Positions 49,557-62,053 of a DNA stretch of 64,000 nucleotides are shown piece after piece. Under the pieces are notes generated by a model. It was not told where the DNA came from. It ran no database searches and saw only the letters and a list, made by a program, of their open reading frames with translations. The stretch comes from Siniperca chuatsi (taxonomy: Eukaryota > Chordata > Actinopteri > Centrarchiformes > Sinipercidae): assembly GCF_020085105.1 (NCBI RefSeq), contig NC_058064.1, forward strand, positions 16,286,501 through 16,350,500, given 5' to 3'. A program made the position numbers and the translations under genes. Position 1 is the stretch's first letter. The number at the start of each line of letters is the position of its first letter.

Positions 49557-49980
49557 GAGCAGCGGTGGAATGTAACTAAGTACATTTACTTCAGTTCTGT
49601 ACTTAAGTACAAATTTGAGGCACAGTACTTGTACTTTACTTGAGTACTTCCAGCTACTTTATACTTCTACTCCACTTCAATTCAGCAAGAAATATTGTAC
49701 CTTTTAGGCCACTACATTTATTTGACAGGTGTAGTTACTTTACAAATTAAGATTTTATATACTAAATGTATAAGCTTAGAAAATATGATGCACTAGTTAA
49801 AATTAGCCCTACCTCAACCAGCTACAACAGCTAAATGTTACACCAGTAATAATAATCCAATAATATATAATAGTAAAACACTCATAATGCATTTTTTTTG
49901 CATACGTTTTCTTGTTCGTTGAGTACTTTTGATACTTCAAGTGTATATTGCTAGTAATATTTGTGATTTTTCTTTTCTTT
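49557..49980. mobile_element. High-copy teleost non-autonomous element
   Basis: It begins GCGGTGGAATGTAACTAAGT and continues with ACTTAAGTAC, CTTGTACTTTACTTGAGTA, TACTTCTACTCCACTTCA and CCACTACATTTATTTGACAG, ending near GAGTACTTTTGATACTTCAA. From memory this is a very common fish repeat, usually treated as a non-autonomous hAT-like element. It lies in the intron between pseudogene exons 1 and 4 of copy B and has no coding capacity. Confidence 0.75.
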
Positions 49981-50058
49981 TCAAGGACATTGCATGAAAG
50001 GTGAAGTTTGCAGTAGCCTACAGCCCTGCACACATTGACGCCTCGTTAACACATGCCC

Positions 50059-50093
50059 ACCCCACAGTCTCACTATGTTTGAGACTGTGGGGT
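50059..50093. repeat. Perfect 14-bp inverted repeat
   Basis: ACCCCACAGTCTCA at 50059-50072 and its exact complement TGAGACTGTGGGGT at 50080-50093 are separated by 7 nt. It is a stable hairpin in noncoding sequence of copy B. Confidence 0.8.
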
Positions 50094-50446
50094 CAGCAAA
50101 CTGACCCATATCTTTCTTTGTGAATCAGAGCCATGTCAGCCTCAGGGACTTACTGTTTGGCTGTCACTTCTATCAACTCTTACAAAACTCTTCTAAAAAT
50201 TCAGAGTAATACACAGTTTCTTTAAGGGTGTGTTTGTTTGTTTTTTTTACATTGTTGTAGGTTTAAATAGTTCTGATAAGTTCAGTTAGTGTCCTAAGAG
50301 GGTCAAATACAAGATGTTACACAATATACCTGTAAATACTGAGCCCATTGTTCCTGTTCAGTAAGCATGACTTGTGGGATTTTGTATGGAGACAGATTTC
50401 CATTAACTCAAACATTTATGTGTTTGCTCCGGAACGACAGAAAAAA

Positions 50447-50705
50447 AGCCTGTAATATCCATCCATCCATCCATCCATTTTCTACCGCTTGGTCCCCGTT
50501 AGGGGGTCGCGGGTGACTGGAGCCTATCCCAGTGACTTCGGGCCTTAGGCAGGGCACACCCTGGACAGTGGCCAACTCGTCGCAGGGCGAAAGAGAGGGG
50601 ATGACATGCATCAAAGTGTAACAGCTGTACTTGAACCAGGGATGTTGCAATCACATGGCCATTGTCTTAGACCCCTGAGCCACCAGGACACCCAGCCTGT
50701 AATAT
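50447..50705 (-). mobile_element. tRNA-headed composite SINE with 12-bp target duplication
   Basis: AGCCTGTAATAT occurs at 50447-50458 and again at 50694-50705, bracketing about 235 bp. Read on the minus strand, the element starts with a degraded tRNA-like head (about 50693-50590), then a body containing the complement of TACCGCTTGGTCCCCGTTAG and GACTGGAGCCTATCCCAGTG, and ends in a (GGAT)n tail (complement of CCATCCATCC). The single direct repeat around both parts shows they inserted as one unit. Confidence 0.7.
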
Positions 50706-51689
50706 ATGTGATGTTATTTCAGTTGCAGTTAGATTTAACGTGGAACCGTTCTTTTTTTTAAAGGCCGAAATATATTCTTGTGTTTCCTCAACAACTATGG
50801 TATATCACTCTCTATCAAAGAGCACATAACCCTAAAATAAATCCATTAGTCTTTGTTTCAGAAGGTTTTCTGTTTCATTCTGAAAGGATATAAATGTGCG
50901 AAGAGACACTTCAATCAAGAAGAAGTGGAAGAGATGAAATTAATTGTGAGAAAAGATGGGGTTTTTTTTGCATTTGAACTTTAATGTAAAGCATTACATC
51001 AACCTTACCTCAACTGGGTTGGACAGCACTGTGATGGATGACATAAAGCTGGCAGTCAGGGACATGGAGACAGGCAAGGACGTCAGTCTTTGCCCCCATT
51101 AGGAAGTCCCTGGAGCTTCCTTGGCCCCTGCTGGCCCAGGCATAGTAGACCCCGACGGCAGTGGACACCACCAGCATGAGAGCAAACACCACATAGTCTG
51201 CTACCACAAAGGAGCCATCTACCAAAGAGTCCCCTGACATTTTGGTGCAAGTCAGACCAAAACTAGAAATAACACTATTCAGAAAGTTATTCAAACTGTT
51301 CAGTGTGCAGCTTTGCACTCAGACAATCCTTTATGAATAAATGGAAATCCTGGCAAATCACCTTCTAACATGAAACTGAACTGCAGGAAAATAAACCAAC
51401 CTTTCGTCTGAGCGAGAATGAGAGTCCTTCCACGTAATTTTTTCACTCAACAATCAATAACAGTAAAACAGCCTTCACACCATTCATTTCCTAAATGTGT
51501 TTAGGTAATTATTATCTAGAACGTAACAGTATGTTCAGTCATATAAGTAAAAAAAAAAAAAGTCTGTACCTAGTATCATGTTTTTTTTCTCCAAACAGGC
51601 TGTTTGGCTGTATTTCGTCCATCCATTATGTGTATTTATCATGCGCAGTGAGGGGTGAACAGGTCGTCAGCTTATCATACACAGAAAAA

Positions 51690-51880
51690 CATTCACACTC
51701 ACAGTCATACCTATGGACAGTTGAGATGAACCTGACCTGCATGCCTTTGGACTGTGGGAGGAAACTTACGTAGACACACGGAAAACATGCAAACTCTACA
51801 CAGAAAGGCCTCAGCTGGAAGGTGGATTTGAAACCAGGACATTCTTGCTGTGAGGCAGCAGTGCCCGAACATAAATATTG
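51690..51880. repeat. Common fish interspersed repeat fragment
   Basis: It contains CATTCACACTCACAGTCATA, CTGACCTGCATGCCTTTGGA, CTGTGGGAGGAAAC, AAACATGCAAACTCTACAC and TTCTTGCTGTGAGGCAGCAG. From memory these are diagnostic of a high-copy teleost element whose other half resembles the 50460-50588 body. It lies just upstream of pseudogene exon 1. Confidence 0.7.
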
Positions 51881-52032
51881 CACAAATTAATATTCTAAGC
51901 AGTGCTATTTTTTGGTAACAAATTCTAGAAAGTCACGCCATTTTTTTTTCTGTAATTCAACTCTTTCATTGACGTTTCTTGTATTACACCATAAAAAAAA
52001 TGAGATTTAATCCAGAAATTATATAACAAACA

Positions 52033-52140
52033 TTAGTTCCATTTCATGTGGGAATGCTGCTCAACATCACAGTAAGCGGGATTAGTGCTGCCAAATTTCT
52101 CCTCTCTGTCCCTTGTCAGGTCAAACTTTCCTGTTCGTCT
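52033..52140 (-). pseudogene. Second slc5a8 last-exon cassette, open to its stop
   Basis: Immediately downstream of the functional last exon, a diverged copy reads RRTGKFDLTRDREEKFGSTN, then PAYCDVEQHSHMKWN and a stop, 35 codons with no break. It aligns with [20 protein letters not shown] of the functional exon. The acceptor is AAG rather than CAG, and the phase (0) would match the exon 16 donor. It may be a remnant or a weak alternative terminal exon of the intact gene. Confidence 0.6.
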
Positions 52141-52316
52141 CTTGAATAGGTGATAAAGCAGTGATATCCTGGTTTGTAATAAATTACAGATTTTTTCCCC
52201 AGTAATTTAAATCCTTCACTGACGCTTCTTGTAATGGACTATGCGATTAATATTATTATTATGTATTTAGAGGACATAACAAATAGGAAAAATTAGAAAT
52301 AAATAGAAAATTGAAT

Positions 52317-55052
52317 CTAGAAATTGGGTGGCAAACATTTTGTGTTTGTTAAGTCCATCTCAGTGTCACAGAAAGCAGGATTTGTGTTGCCAACTTTCTT
52401 CTCTCCGTTGTTTGTCAGGTCAGGCTTTCCTGCTCTTCTCGTGACCTGAAGTACAAAGCAGAAGTCAGCAGCTGTTATCAGTCTGTTGCTTTTAATATTG
52501 TTTCCCTGCTGCAGCACTCACTCTGCCTTTGAAAAACATCACTAGGTGATAGGAAGTTGTGTCTTCTTTCATTAAGGTAAGCCTTGATTCAGCCTTTAGC
52601 TTCCAGCCTCCTGAAATGCACATTAAGAACACAAAAGGGCATATCAACAACCTTTGAGTTCATTACGAACCAGTAGGTCAACCAGATCTGATTTTCATTA
52701 CCAAAGTACTTTATTCATAAAAATGCCAATTATGCAAGAAGATACATGTTATTTACAGTACCTGTAAAAAGGCTGACTAATAGTCCCACACTGATAGCTA
52801 TAATGGTTCCAATAGGACTGAAGTAAAGGTAGGACAGAGAGTACCAGTTATCTGCCAGCAGAGGCCTGGAGGTGGGAGAAAATAGTGCACGAGGAGTGAA
52901 ATCTTGCACATACAGACAAAACTGTGACATCAATATTTTTTAATTTCTCCTTATGAAGGTTCTGTATAATTGGACTATCCAGCAAAGATTTAATAATATA
53001 TATAGTAAATATAGCTGATTTGTACATTTCATTCATTCAATACTAACATACAACATCTTACTAACTTGATATCACAATGTTCTTATGCTACAATTTTTCA
53101 TCTTTATAGGTAGACATTACCCTTAGCTCAGCTGAGGTCACTAAATATGGCAAATAATATCAAACCAATAATCAATCACAGTCAGTTACACACTTACTTG
53201 CCATCAATGTTGTGTACTGAGACTGTGGTGATGGAGGTCGGCTGTGTTGGCAGAGCAGTGGAGGTCCAGTTGAGGCTGTCTGTAGTGGTGAAGTTACAGC
53301 CCTCAGTGGTCAGTGACAGAGGTCGGGCCATAGCAGGAGGGGGAGGGTATATCTGGGCTCCGATGCCCACCCACAGAGACACAACCAACCCTGACACAAG
53401 ACCTGACAAAGCTCCCTAGAAGACATTTCAATCACTGAAAATACTAAAACGGCCTTTTCAGAGGAGCAGGTATGAATGGTATACAGAAGTTTTAAAGGGA
53501 AAGTGAAAAAGTCCTATGATGTATAATTTGGGGAATTGTGCTGCTGAGCTATATAAAAAAAAGAAGATATTTATGACCTGGTAATTTGAGATAAACATTA
53601 GTCAGTGTTTTTGACATTTTAAAGGACAAATAATTTATATCATAAATTATTACCCCAGGAGTAAAAATTAATTTACAATGCTGGATTAACATCCTGTTTT
53701 AATATTAGCATGGGTTACTGGAGTCACAATAACAAAAAACTGCAGTTAAATGAGGACAGGCTTACTTTGGAGTTGGCAAATGGACAGAGGATACCCAATG
53801 TAAAAAGACCAAGTAAAGGACCTCCAATGACCCCAAATATACTGATGGCTGCCTGTATAAAGAAGCACACATCACTTAAGTTGCATTGCAAGGTTCATTC
53901 CTATGATAAATCATGAACCCCAGGCAGAGTCTCCTGCTAAAGCTTACAAAACTTAGCATAATTAACAATCACATACATCCATATCAATATTTTTGTCTTT
54001 GTTTAACCAGAGACTATGGAGTTTATGCACTTTACCTGCAAGATCCCTCCCATGAGTGAAGCCAGTCCAGCCATTCCAATACATAAAACCCCATATATAA
54101 GACCTGCAAACAACATGGGGAAGAATTTGAGATTTTCCTTAATTAACACCTAACGGTACTAGTGTTCAACAGACAGCTCATTCATCTGAAATACTGCAGA
54201 TGAGGACAATCCACTCACTCAGTCCTTTTGAAGTCCAGGACAGGTGTTTCTCAGACATGTTAGTGTACGGTTTGATCAGGTCCTCTACTGTCACTGCAGC
54301 CAGTGCGTTGATGCTGGAAGACACTGTGCTGGGGTTGATATGACACCAAAATCACACACAGTTTAGTCAAAGAAGAACCATCATATAATACCTTGCATAT
54401 ATGGATGCAAAATAACAACTTTTTTTCCTGTCAGTCCCACTTTGTAGGACTGAACATGTGCTGATGTGCCGATCAAAGAAATTATAAATGAAGAAATTAA
54501 ATAATTAATGATATGGTGAAACAGACCTAATATAACCTATAATACAACCTGCTAAAAACGGCAGTAAACAATACACACTCAACTTTTTGAATTCTCAAAG
54601 GATCTTTTGAGTGAAATAACTTTAACGTTAAGTGCTGTATTAACCTTAGAGATCCACTATATGCAGCTGCAACAAACAGTCCAGGAAGGCCAGGATAGTC
54701 TCCCAAGATGTCCATCACCAAATATGGCATCAACTACAGAGGAAGGATGACACTGGATTAACATATGTGATCAGGAGGGTTGGAGGCTCACAGTGCATAC
54801 ATATATTTATACATACACACATACATAAGCTATCTATACATATATACATAAACCTGGCTTGGGTGTTAAAAAAGAGTGAGTGGGTGGGTGCTGGCTGGGA
54901 ACAGAAAATGGATTTCCAAGCAACCTCTCATCTCAGTTGGACCATCTTGGTCTCTCACACACAAGCACACAAAAAACAACAATGCTTATATGTTTAAACC
55001 CCAGCACAATCTCGGTTACTTTCTTTCCTCATGCGTACAGCTGTGTGTGTGT

Positions 55053-55099
<47 letters not shown>

Positions 55100-58000
55100 A
55101 AGACATTGACCATCATAACTGTCAGCTGCATCTCTCCATCGTACCTGATCAGGAGCAGAAACCAGTCCAGCTGTCCACGGGTCACAGTTCTTATAGACTG
55201 AGAAGAGGCACATTCCTGCAAACACTGAGCACAGCAAGATGGACAACAGGCCTAACAGGTTGATGTACAGAGATCTGGAAAAAGGAAGAAACACAGTAGT
55301 AAAGCACATGAACAAAAACATGTAAAGAAAATCTGAAAATTGTAAATAGACCAACAAATATATACCAACAAAGAATCGAAGGAGCTAATATTGCCATCAT
55401 TTATACCGTTTCACATGTCTCAGTAAATGTCTCTCTTGGTAAAACAGGACTCACAGTTTGGCATGAGTGATGCTCTTGCAGGAGATGTATCTCTGAACCT
55501 GGGCCTGATTGATCCCATAGATACTGACCCAGACAAATGTCCCTCCAATGGTTATTGTCCAAAAAGTGTGTCTCCTCAAAGGGTTTGTGTCAAAGCTAGT
55601 GAAACAGAAAAAGAGGGCAGTTTGAATTTCAGCAAAGACTTGAATTTAAAAGTGTTTCAATTGTTGCCAGAAATCATTCATCAGTCCCGTAGTTCAGGGG
55701 TTTGTTCCTCCGGCAAACACCATTCACAAAGACGTGTTCCTTCAGAAAATCTGAAGGCAAGGCTGAGCCTGCGCCTCCTACTCATTGGTCTGGTTTGAGT
55801 GATATGGTTAACAGTAATCAATGACAACCTGAACATAAATATTTACCAGGTTACCTACCCAGGTGACATTTGTGGACTTTAGAAGTTGGTGAAGATCACC
55901 TAAACACTCAAACAATTGACAGTTTATGAAATGCTGACGTCTGCAAGGGATACACCTTTTCTCTCCCTCAATTCATTCATGTAACCTGTATCTGGTGTAG
56001 AATTGCTTCAGAGCATACAGCCTCCGATTTAGGACACAGGTTTGGGATTAAACTTTTCAGCACCATGTAGAGAGACAGACAGAACAAAGGGTTTGAATGT
56101 TTCAGCACCATCAGCAGATTGTTTTTCATAGCTGGAAGGATAGTACTGTACTGTAATTCTCTGTACTATTACGGTGTATCAACATGTTTACGTCTAGTTC
56201 CATGAGGGCCTGTTGCGGTAGCTCTGTCATTACAACCACGTGCTGCTCCTGTACCTCTTCTGTTGAGTGTTAATCTCTTCCTACCTAGAGTCATTCAACT
56301 CTGCCACATACTCACTCCCAAAAGTTGAGTCTCCCTCCTTGTTGTGAATCTGAGATGATGGGGAAGACTCCACCTTGTAAGACCACAGACCTGATGATGA
56401 CAGACAGGAAGCCTGCAAGCATGACACCAAGCTGGAGGGGAAAGATTTTGATAATTTTAGGTTGCTTACCAAATCGTTGCTGTTCTTTGTCCCAGTAGTA
56501 GTTTTGATATCACCAGTTTGTTGCACTTAAACTATTGGATAACATATTATAATAGTATAATGCATTATTCCAAAACATGAGCCAAAATGTTGGTGTTTTG
56601 AATGAAATGTGGCTAATATGTAATGCCTATTTTTTGTATGAGTGGAGATTAGTTCCTTGCTGTGGTGGCCTACAGCTGCGGTGTATGAAACACTGGTGAG
56701 CAGTATTGTCACTAGCAACCACAAGAAGGTATAACACATGCACCGTAACTTGGTCGGTCAGTTTAACTCCCTCACAAATCTGACGGATTAGTACCAGTAG
56801 TACCATACCAACCACTTGTTATGTTGTTTTTTCCATCCAGAAGCCTACCTGAAACACATCTGTCCACACCACCGCCTTCAGACCCCCCTGTAACAATGTA
56901 GACCACAAACAGGTGTTGTACATTCAAAATTCAGGAATTCAAATAATTCACTCAGTGATGTCAATAGTTGTAATTTTGTGTGCAGCAGAACTCAGTTGAG
57001 CAGATTTTGTTACATACCATTGTGCAGTAAAAGGTACAGACCACGCCTGTGGAAATCACTGCACCCCACAGATCCATACCAGTTACTGCAAAGAGAGGGG
57101 GGGTTGCAGACATACTCAACTGAGCAAAACCAAGCAGCTTTAAGTGCCCTCATGCAGGAATGTTTCATGAATCTGACCGCTGTGGACTCAAACCAACATA
57201 CCTTGGTTTAAAGCAAGAGCTGGGGCGTAAATGACGATTCCAGTGTAGAGGATCTGTGACAGACACAGAGAAATAATACAGACATAAATGACCTTCAGGT
57301 GTCAGATTTGCTGTTTTACCCTCAGAGGTCAAAGCCCTGTCATTATGTGTTGACTGGCTTCTTACTCACTGTCTGAACAATGAAGAGCACAGTTCCCAGC
57401 AGACGTGTTGCTCTGCTGAAACGCAGCTCCAGGTACTTGGCAGAGACAAGAACAGACAACATAAAGGTCAGTATCAGAAAGGTGATAAATTTCAATCATA
57501 TCATCATTCAAATCAACAATTTGAGAAGTTATCATACCCTATTATCACAAATTGACCACTCATTTTACTCACCTTTACTTTGGATCCAAGGGTTCCTTAA
57601 GGAGCAGTGCTTGATCCCTATTCATCCAATCTACACTTCTGACATTTATTACCCTCTATCCACCACTGCTAACGTCTACCCCTGGACCACTTCTAAATCA
57701 CCTTAACTTTCTGCCCTAAAAAATCCAATAATGTGTTACAGAAATAACAAAATGGACAAATAATCCAGAGCAAAAACACACTTTGTTGTGTGAGAAAAAT
57801 ACAGCAAGAGAACGAAAACAGAATGACCACACAAACGCAAACCACACTCACCTCATATGTGCTGGTGATGGCCAGCCTGTAAAAGACTGGGAGAAAGACC
57901 TCAGATGTGAGCACCATCGTCATTACATAGGAGAGACCATAAAATCCAATATTGGCTCCGTAGCGGTATACCTACAGAGGGATAATATGAATTTGTAATG

Positions 58001-58533
58001 TTTTCCAAAAAGAAGTAGAATAAAGGCTTTTTTTCTATTTTGTTCTATGCACAATTTCTAATAATGTGTTCTGTAAATTAATTTAATTAGTTAGAAATGT
58101 ATCCATGATTGGTGTGATAAATAACCCTGCATTACAGCTCCCATGCATGTCTCATTGTCTCTACCATTATGGCTCTGATTCCACTGAAAAATCTGAGAAA
58201 TTGCACTGGGAAAGTGATGCATCCCATCCCACTAAAAAGGTTTTCTTGCATTAAAGAGATGCATCCTGCAGACTGAAAAAGAATCTGCTATAACCTTACC
58301 TCGGCTGGGTTGGACAGCACTGTGATGGCTGACATGAAGCTGGCGGTCAGGGACATGGAGACAGGCAGGGCCGTCAGTCTTCGGCCTCCCATTAGGAAGT
58401 CCCCCGAGCTTCGCTGGCCCTTGTCCACCCAGGCGTAGTAGACCCCGACTGCAGCGGACAACACAAGCATGAGAGCAAACACCAAATAGTCTGCTACCAC
58501 AAAGGATCCAGATACCAGAGAGTCCCCTGACAT
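52317..58533 (-). CDS. slc5a8: slc5a8-like sodium-coupled monocarboxylate transporter (intact copy A)
   Basis: Minus-strand exons: 58300-58533, 57852-57971, 57370-57435, 57202-57253, 57018-57085, 56849-56887, 56316-56431, 55455-55595, 55145-55274, 54645-54733, 54219-54328, 54036-54103, 53766-53852, 53198-53415, 52762-52865, 52522-52610, 52317-52445. All phases join to 1860 nt, 619 aa, near the human 610. It begins [20 protein letters not shown]. Family blocks include [96 protein letters not shown] and [14 protein letters not shown] multi-span (about 13 helices) plasma-membrane symporter of Na+ with lactate, pyruvate, butyrate or nicotinate is expected. NFT and NWT in exon 14 are likely extracellular glycosylation sites. 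The C-terminus (PPNF) lacks the TRL ending I recall for human. SLC5A12 is the alternative, but the utp20 neighbour favours SLC5A8. Confidence 0.9.
55042..55098. repeat. (TG)n microsatellite near slc5a8 exon 9
   Basis: A TG array with a single TA interruption lies about 45 bp beyond the exon 9 donor (55143-55144). Confidence 0.85.
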
Positions 58534-58716
58534 TTTGGTGGATGTCAGACCAAAACTAGAAATAAAACTTTTCAGAAAGTTATTCAAACTGTCGCACGTG
58601 TTTTGCACTCAGAGTGGAAAAACAGATAGTCCTCTGTGAATGAATAGAAGTCCTGATACATCACCTTCTCACTCAACACTGAGCCGAGAGCAGGACCACA
58701 GACCGAAACCTTTTAT

Positions 58717-58753
58717 ATGTGTGTGTGTGTGTGTGTGTGTGTTAGTGTGTGAA

Positions 58754-58785
<32 letters not shown>
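58717..58785. repeat. (TG)n and (GA)n microsatellites upstream of slc5a8
   Basis: A TG array followed by a GA array lies about 185-250 bp upstream of the slc5a8 start codon, in the presumed promoter or leader. Confidence 0.85.
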
Positions 58786-61088
58786 CATTCCAGGCAGGTA
58801 CATGTGAAGTCAACAGGCGAGGAGAATGAATTGTTCACCTGACCGCAGGATAAAAGCTATCATCTGACTCCAGACCTTCACACACACAAAATACTATACT
58901 CTGTAAATACTGACTCTATCAATACGTTTACTCATTTCACAAAAGGAACAAGAATACTGGAGACAATATGATCCATATGTTTTGTCCTGGAGTTTGCATA
59001 TTATTTAAAAGAAGAACTTTGCAACATGTCTGGATGAATTACAGTGTATGATAAAAAGTGTTGTAGATCTAATTTATTGTTTAATTGTTACAAGTTAATT
59101 GCCCATGGCCTACAAGCACTCCCATGTCAATTTCCTCCACATTTGTGATATCAGCTCCCACTGTGTAACCACAGTTTAGATATTTTTATGAACCTCTTTT
59201 AAGAGTCCCATTCTTTCACGTGTGCAATATTTTTGCAAGATAGGCATTTTTTATATTTACTTTTACACTTACAAAAAAGGACGATATGAGTAAAGATAAA
59301 AGTATCGAAATAAATAAATGAAAGAACAGCAGGTTCTCACATCCCTGCACAGGTTTGTACTAACTGACCAAATTTTGTTCATTTGCTGTTACTCTTTCAT
59401 TTTTAACTGCCGTGCACAATTTTCCCTGTAGGTGTTATTCACTGAACATATGAAATGTGTGTAGTAAGCACTGATAACCTCTGAAATTTCAACAATTTAG
59501 CAATGCAGGCAGAGAGGGGAGGCATCACTAAACTATGGTTTTATTAAAAATTTAGCGAATGGGGGAAAAGGTTTGAAAGGTTGTGAGAATGGATTTTCTG
59601 GATTTAGAAGTCATTTTGTGGTGAATAGCTGCAGCCGGGCTGCAATCTATCAGAATCCTATCAAACAATTAGTCTTTTCTACAGACCTGGGGTGTTTTAG
59701 TCCTTGTGTAGTGTTCACTTTTGTAATTATTAATAATTTTTTGCTGGATCAAAGTTACCTGGGACCCACAGCAATCAGCATTATTCAAGACAGAAATACC
59801 TCATATACATTTTCTTTATATTAGTAACATAACATGATTGATTTTTTTTTAATTTACATTTTCTGACACATAGATAACATGCAAAGTGTCATTCATTTTT
59901 TTGTTTAGGTATGTGTTGCCTCTGTATGAGGTGTTACTAGTGCCTTGCCTAACTCCTCTAGAAATGGCTCTCTTTACTGGAGCTTTCCAAAGTGCCAGCC
60001 TGGGTTTGGTGCCATTCAGTCTGCCAAAAAAAAAAAATCCAGCATGTTGTAAAAGACCACAAGTAGCCATTGTAAGGTTTTTCCGTCTTTGTTTAGCGTA
60101 CATAGGAGCACCACATTTTGTTACTACCATGGTCAGCTTCTGAGTAGTCCTTGTCCCAGGCTGTATGATGTGAATTATCACAGATGATGTTTTGGCCACG
60201 GAGGCCCTGCGTCATGTACAACACTACCAAACAGGTGTGAGGGTGTGTCTGTCTGTGAGTGTGTAAACTTCCAGTAAAGATTTACGAAAGGTAGTAAGAA
60301 AACAATCAGCCTGCTGTGTTGCAATAAAACTTTTTTTACTAGAAGATCTCGGGGCAAACTAACCTGCTGAGCACCAGATTGAAGGACATAAATCTGTAAG
60401 GGGGTGTATAGCATATGTACTCAGAGAAAATATGTTATAAACCAAGGACATGGCGTTTCACAATGAAGAACAAGTTTAAGCATAGTTTTTCTTTTAATAA
60501 AAATTCAAAAGTAAAACACCACATAAATAAGTCAAGTTATCTATGAAAATGAATTTATCATTAAATCATTATTGAATAATGATTACCACTGATGGTTGAA
60601 ATTCTATCCATCATATTTTGTAGTAAAGGATAACGGACTCACCTTGAGCAGGGCAAGATTCGAGTGACTTTTACTGCCAAACATCCAGGTGGGTGGAAAT
60701 TAATTTCAGTGCAGGTGAAAATCTGGTATGGAGGCTGAAATTCAGCCTGATGTGTTAGTTGTTTCGACTTTCTATAAGATAGATGTATGATAGACGACCC
60801 TCACTCAAAAAAGATTAATGTCCCAAACTGGTTTTAATGCTGTTTCATTGGTGTTTTGTTCTGACAAGAATGAAACTATGAGGCGTGACACTTTTAACCT
60901 CAGATGATCAGATTTGAACATGCTGAATATCAGCACAAAATACTGAGTGCTTTCATCCAGATGCATATGTGTCAACCTTCTTAAAAACGTACTGGTCCAA
61001 CCCCAACTCATAGCTGCACTCCGGAAAACAGTTTACTTAATTTTGCAGTCAATTTGGCTGATATTGAGTACTAAAATCCTTTTCCCCT

Positions 61089-61450
61089 TATCAGAATCAG
61101 AATCAGAAATACTTTATTGATCCCCAAGGGGAAACTCTTTTGTTACAGCTGCTCACTATCACATCAAAGCACAGGAATAAAAGTTCTAAGCAAATCAAAA
61201 TATAATACACTATAATACAGGCAAGATGAATTAAGTACAAAATGGATATAAGCATAAAATTAAAATAAGTGTAAAGTACAAAGTGGATTTACCAGTTGAT
61301 GATAAGTATGTACGGTATAATAATACAATGTAAATATAAGTAATAAGTAATAGTGCATGTAGTGTCCAGTTAAGTGTAGCTTATTAAGATTATTATGAGA
61401 CGGTGGTTATTGCAATAAATTAAACTGAAAACAGAGTATATTGCACCGGT
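61089..61450. repeat. Common percomorph repeat with ATCAGAATCAGAA start
   Basis: The run ATCAGAATCAGAATCAGAAA, then TACTTTATTGATCCCCAAGG and GGAAACTCTTTTGTTACAGC is from memory a very frequent percomorph repeat, probably the 3' tail of a LINE or its SINE. The remainder is AT-rich and degenerate. Confidence 0.65.
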
Positions 61451-61779
61451 GTATGAAACAGAGAACAATTATGTGTAAGGCATGGTCTAAAATTACTTCT
61501 TATTTTCTAATTGATGGACCAAATTCACTTACTGACATTTTAGCACACTTCAAGGTGCACAACACAGGGCCCAGGAACACCTAAATGTAATGCAGTCAGC
61601 AATAATTAATGTTATTTGCTAACTTTACACCTGTTTTCTGCTCTGACATGTCGGTAAAAAACTGAAAAAAACGATATCAAATATAAATATAAAATATATT
61701 TTTTACCTTATCTAAACATGGTACGCTTAGCTCCAAGCTCTTACATGATCCGTGGTTATTTACATTTTTTGGAACAAAT

Positions 61780-62053
61780 ATAAACGGAGTCGGAAGCAGG
61801 GAGGCGCGAAGCCTCAAACGAAGGCGGAAGTGAAGGCAAGATTTCTCCGTCGCCTCTTCGCTTCTCTTCGCCCACCACGCGGAGTAAAAAAAAATCCCAT
61901 AATGCTTTGTTCAGCATGGCTGCGCCCTGGTGTCGGCGTGTGTGTAAACAGTTGTAGCCAAGAGAAGAAATACATTGTAGTTTTCATGAATCATTTCAAC
62001 CGCACGACGATCTTTGGAATACAATTACTCTCATATCAAGCAACAAGGCAAAG
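61780..62053 (+). promoter_or_regulatory. utp20: utp20 promoter and leader
   Basis: GC- and CpG-rich sequence with repeated GGAAG/CGGAAG ETS-like cores (61789-61835) and no TATA box precedes the utp20 start codon. This is typical of a housekeeping promoter. The exact transcription start is not visible. Confidence 0.5.

Larger units (their letters stand above)
46615..51240 (-). pseudogene. slc5a8-like tandem pseudogene (copy B)
   Basis: Exons recognisable by alignment to the intact copy: 1 (51009-51240, 2-nt deletion after FLMG), partial 4 (49369-49405), 5 (49184-49251), 10 (48454-48535, 7-nt deletion giving a frameshift and stop), 11 (47981-48088, 2-nt deletion), 12 (47766-47833, open), fused 13/14 (47305-47600), partial 15 (47011 to about 47070), 16 (46820-46908, open) and 17 (46615-46743, open). 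No trace of exons 2, 3 and 6-9 was seen inside it. The exon 14 donor GTAAGT has been lost. Several independent lesions make a full transporter impossible, yet the last two exons remain almost identical to the functional gene. It is an unprocessed duplicate because introns are kept. Confidence 0.88.
58534..61740. other. Intergenic region between slc5a8 and utp20
   Basis: It holds the slc5a8 promoter side with TG and GA microsatellites (58717-58785) and long AT-rich noncoding sequence. A segment at 59880-60200 has open frames on both strands but no splice sites or family motif I recognise. An interspersed repeat lies at 61089-61450. Confidence 0.5.

Noticed and set aside
53194..53419. Plus-strand open frame with Gly/Ala-rich sequence
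   Set aside because: Complement of slc5a8 exon 14; the same applies to 47317-47637.
59849..60199. 116-aa minus-strand open frame and 85-aa plus-strand frame
   Set aside because: No recognisable domain, interrupted by an A-run; could be degenerate transposon sequence but I cannot support an identity.
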